Below, piece after piece: positions 61,798-64,000 of a stretch of 64,000 nucleotides of DNA; positions within the stretch are counted from its first letter, which is position 1, and each line of letters starts with the position of its first letter. The DNA is from an uncultured delta proteobacterium. Its GTDB lineage: Bacteria; Desulfobacterota; Desulfovibrionia; Desulfovibrionales; Desulfovibrionaceae. The notes beneath the pieces were generated by a model. It saw only the letters and a program-made list of their open reading frames with translations. It was not told the origin of the DNA and searched no databases. The stretch is from assembly GCA_903843965.1 (NCBI GenBank), contig CAIMRY010000031.1:62001-126000 (forward strand), written 5' to 3'. A program made the translations under genes and the position numbers.

Positions 61798-62616
61798 TCA
61801 ACCAAGCCAGCGCTTGCGGCGGCGGTAGTGCTTGACATCGCGGTAGCTCTTCTTGTGCCCGGCGTGGCCCATGCCCAGATAGAACTCCTGCACGTCCGGG
61901 TTGTCCAGCAGGCTCTTGGCCTCGCCTTCCATGACGATGCGCCCGTTCTCCATGATGTAGCCGCGACCGCTTACCGACAGGGCGGCGCGGGCGTTCTGCT
62001 CCACCAAAAGCACGGTCACGCCCTCGTTCCTGTTGATGCGCGTGACGATCTCGAAGATCTCTTCGACCAGCAGCGGGGCCAGGCCCAGGCTCGGCTCGTC
62101 GAGCAAAAGCAGGCGCGGCCTGGCCATGACGGCCCGGCCAATGGCCAGCATCTGCTGCTCCCCGCCGGACATGTACCCGGCCAGCTGCTTCTTGCGCTCG
62201 GCCAGACGCGGGAAATAGGTATAGACTTTCTCGATGCTTTCTTCAAACTCGCTGCGGGGCCTGGTGTGCGCCCCGCAGCGCAGGTTCTCCTCCACGGTGA
62301 TGTCCACGAAGATGCGTCGTCCTTCCATGACCTGGAAGATGCCCCGGCGCACGATCTGCTCGGGCGCGATGCCCTGGATGGGCGCGCCGTCGTAGACCAC
62401 GCTCCCGGCCGTGACCTCTCCGTCCTCGCTTAAAAGCAGGCCGGAGATCGCCTTGAGGGTGGTGGACTTGCCCGCGCCGTTGGCGCCGAGCAGGGCCGTG
62501 ATCTCGCCCTCGCGCACGGCCAGGGAGAGTCCCTTCAGCACCAGGACCACGTCGTTGTACACGACCTCCAGGTTCTCCACCCGGAGCACGTCTCGTGGAA
62601 TCGCCGCGTCGCTCAT
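61798..62616 (-). CDS. livF: Liv-type ABC transporter ATPase (LivF)
   Basis: 272-residue ATPase. Walker A GANGAGKST, signature SGGEQQ and Walker B LLLLDEPSLGLAP are present. Unlike ordinary LivF it continues after the fold with a basic tail (HKKSYRDVKHYRRRKRW). ATG at 62616; only 4 bases separate it from the binding-protein stop. The partner LivG is not visible and presumably lies beyond the right edge. Confidence 0.9.
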   Translation of the reverse strand: MSDAAIPRDVLRVENLEVVYNDVVLVLKGLSLAVREGEITALLGANGAGKSTTLKAISGLLLSEDGEVTAGSVVYDGAPIQGIAPEQIVRRGIFQVMEGRRIFVDITVEENLRCGAHTRPRSEFEESIEKVYTYFPRLAERKKQLAGYMSGGEQQMLAIGRAVMARPRLLLLDEPSLGLAPLLVEEIFEIVTRINRNEGVTVLLVEQNARAALSVSGRGYIMENGRIVMEGEAKSLLDNPDVQEFYLGMGHAGHKKSYRDVKHYRRRKRWLG

Positions 62617-62620
62617 AATC

Positions 62621-63823
62621 CTACTTGCCGAGCCACTCGGCCTTGCGGTCCAAGGTCTCCTGGGCCACAAAGGTCAGCTTGCCGCCGTTGATCTTGTACA
62701 GGAACACGGACATGCCGGGCCGGTGGTCCGTGGGCAGGAAGCTGATCTTGGGCGCCAGGCCCATGGGGTCGAAGTCCTTCATGCCTTCCATGGCGGCCTT
62801 GATGGACGCGCCGGTGACCGGGCCCTTGGCCGCAGCCAGGCGGATGCCTTCGCCCATGGCCAGCATGGACACGAAGCCGCGCACAAAGTGGGTCATCTGC
62901 GGCTGGTTCTTGGTGATCTCCAGGATGGTCTTCATGCCCGGCACGTCCTGGCCATAGATGGCTGCGGCCTGGAGGCTGTACGCGCCCTCGGCGGCGTCTC
63001 CGGCCATCTTGATCAGGTTCTCGTCCGAGCCCCAGATGTTGGTGAAGAAGGTGGCCTTGAGCCCGATCTTCTTGGCGTCCTTCAGGATCACGGCCGTGGA
63101 CGGGGTGGTGCCGCCGCACCAGATGTAGTCGGGATTCTTGGCTTTCAGGGGCAGAAGCTGGGTGGTGGCGTCGATGGCCTTCAAGTCCACGTTGGCCTCG
63201 CCCACGAGCTCAAAGCCGAGCTCGGCGGCGTAGTCCTTGGCCGCCTGGATGGGCGAAATGCCGTAGGGGTGGTCGGGGTACAGCAGAGCCAGCCTGGGCT
63301 TGCGGGCCTCCTTCCAGTTGTCCTTGAAGTACTTCAGCGCCGCGCGCACCTGGGTGGAGTAGTCGGCGGAGGTGAAGAAGTTGTAGGGCGCGGTCTTGGG
63401 ATCGGTCAAATGCGCAGAGTAGGAGGCCGAGAAGTAGGTGATCTCGTCCTTGGCCGTGGTGCGCATCAGCGCCTCGGTGACATTGGTGCCGAAGCCCTGG
63501 ATGGCCACCACCTTGTCCTGGGCGAACTTCTTGTAGATGGTCAGGCCCTGCTGCACGTTGTAGGCGTCGTCCTGCAGGTCGAAGTTGATCTTCATGCCCG
63601 CGATGCCGCCCTGGGCGTTCAGGTAGGCCGCACCGGCCTTCACGCCTTCGGCGTAGGGCACGCCCACGGAGGAGGTGGGGCCGGAGAGGTCGATGATGCC
63701 GCCGATCTTGATCTCCTTGGCCGCAGCCGTCTTGTCGTCCTTTTTCTCGCCGCCGCAGGCGGCCAGACCCAGCACCGCCAGCATGGCCACGGCCATGGCC
63801 GCAAGTCCGATCATCCTTTTCAT
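62621..63823 (-). CDS. livK: Liv-type substrate-binding lipoprotein
   Basis: 400-residue periplasmic binding protein with type II signal (LGLAACGG, lipid Cys near 23). IIDLSGPTSSVGVPYAEGVKAGAAYLNAQGGIAGMKI is the type I fold's start, with VQQGLTIYKKFAQDKVVAIQG next. The family binds branched-chain or aromatic acids. Its link to a PaaK-like ligase downstream hints at an aryl or branched acid. Confidence 0.9.
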   Translation of the reverse strand: MKRMIGLAAMAVAMLAVLGLAACGGEKKDDKTAAAKEIKIGGIIDLSGPTSSVGVPYAEGVKAGAAYLNAQGGIAGMKINFDLQDDAYNVQQGLTIYKKFAQDKVVAIQGFGTNVTEALMRTTAKDEITYFSASYSAHLTDPKTAPYNFFTSADYSTQVRAALKYFKDNWKEARKPRLALLYPDHPYGISPIQAAKDYAAELGFELVGEANVDLKAIDATTQLLPLKAKNPDYIWCGGTTPSTAVILKDAKKIGLKATFFTNIWGSDENLIKMAGDAAEGAYSLQAAAIYGQDVPGMKTILEITKNQPQMTHFVRGFVSMLAMGEGIRLAAAKGPVTGASIKAAMEGMKDFDPMGLAPKISFLPTDHRPGMSVFLYKINGGKLTFVAQETLDRKAEWLGK

Positions 63824-63905
63824 GCGCTCCCCCCTTGAGAGTTCTCGGTTGAACCAACGCCCACACGGTCTGCCCTGGCCCGCCCGGACCAGGACATGGC
63901 GCCGC

Positions 63906-64000
63906 CTAGTGGGCGAAAGGATACAGCTTCCAGTAGGCCTTGATGAGCCTCCAGCGGTTGGCCAGGCCCTCGGGCTCGAAGATCAGAAACAGCATGAGCA
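63906..64000 (-). CDS. livM: Liv-type permease (LivM), C-terminal end only
   Basis: The visible 31 codons read LMLFLIFEPEGLANRWRLIKAYWKLYPFAH, typical of the C-terminus of LivM permeases. Most of the gene lies beyond the right edge. 82 bases separate its stop from the livK start. Confidence 0.75.
   Translation of the reverse strand, partial: LMLFLIFEPEGLANRWRLIKAYWKLYPFAH

Overview
The window is 64 kb of GC-rich, densely packed bacterial chromosome. The gene set suggests the order Desulfovibrionales: a SahR-type regulator next to ahcY, an S4/RluD pseudouridine synthase fused to dephospho-CoA kinase, DUF4416, a MoaE-like protein beside a large lineage-type membrane protein, class-B J protein with CbpM and ClpB, and a tiny selenoprotein. 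This placement is inference from gene content; there is no rRNA in the window.

Layout. 1-6.0 kb (minus): ClpB (C-terminus beyond the left edge), CbpM, CbpA, rhomboid protease, RluD-CoaE fusion. 6.1-15.2 kb (plus): glycosyltransferase, mnmA, mtaB, DUF4416, yicC, remA/DUF370, gmk, pyrF and recJ, many joined by 4-base start/stop overlaps. 15.2-16.3 kb: an AT-rich foreign gene with a C-terminal HEPN RNase motif. 16.5-19.4 kb: sahR-ahcY with promoter and operator, then four strong hairpins. 19.4-27 kb: argP-argO pair, PAS-GGDEF protein, zinc-ribbon protein, darP, lrp-putA. 27.1-32.8 kb (plus): secreted caspase-like protein, then an Mla-type lipid transport operon. 32.9-42.8 kb: LysE exporter facing a MocR regulator, flavin-type oxidoreductase, SGNH protein, glgB, a candidate miniature mobile element at the glgB stop codon, pdxA, small unknown genes, a second AT-rich HEPN-like gene, and rfbA.

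42.9-49.3 kb: DUF1614 membrane protein with a Gly/Asn/Gln-rich loop, MoaB/MogA-type protein, TolC-family protein, a 73-residue selenoprotein read through an in-frame TGA followed by an fdhF-like SECIS hairpin, an MltB-type lytic transglycosylase, a 22-bp tandem repeat, a GT4 glycosyltransferase and MoaE-like protein. 49.3-57 kb: a 922-residue membrane protein with TPR-like repeats and a CCHC zinc knuckle, gpmA, a MutY-Nudix fusion, a lysozyme-like protein, an AraC regulator and a TauE exporter. 57.3-64 kb: NFACT-family protein, DksA, a tRNA-Gly/Cys/Gly/Gly cluster, PaaK-like ligase and part of a Liv-type ABC transporter.

The most interesting points are the selenoprotein and its SECIS, the two AT-rich HEPN-like genes (possible phage-defence RNases), the CCHC-knuckle protein, the CTAG-flanked element at the glgB stop, the hairpin cluster after ahcY, and a recurring expansion of short GGCCAG/CTGGCC-containing words inside otherwise conserved enzymes and in spacers.
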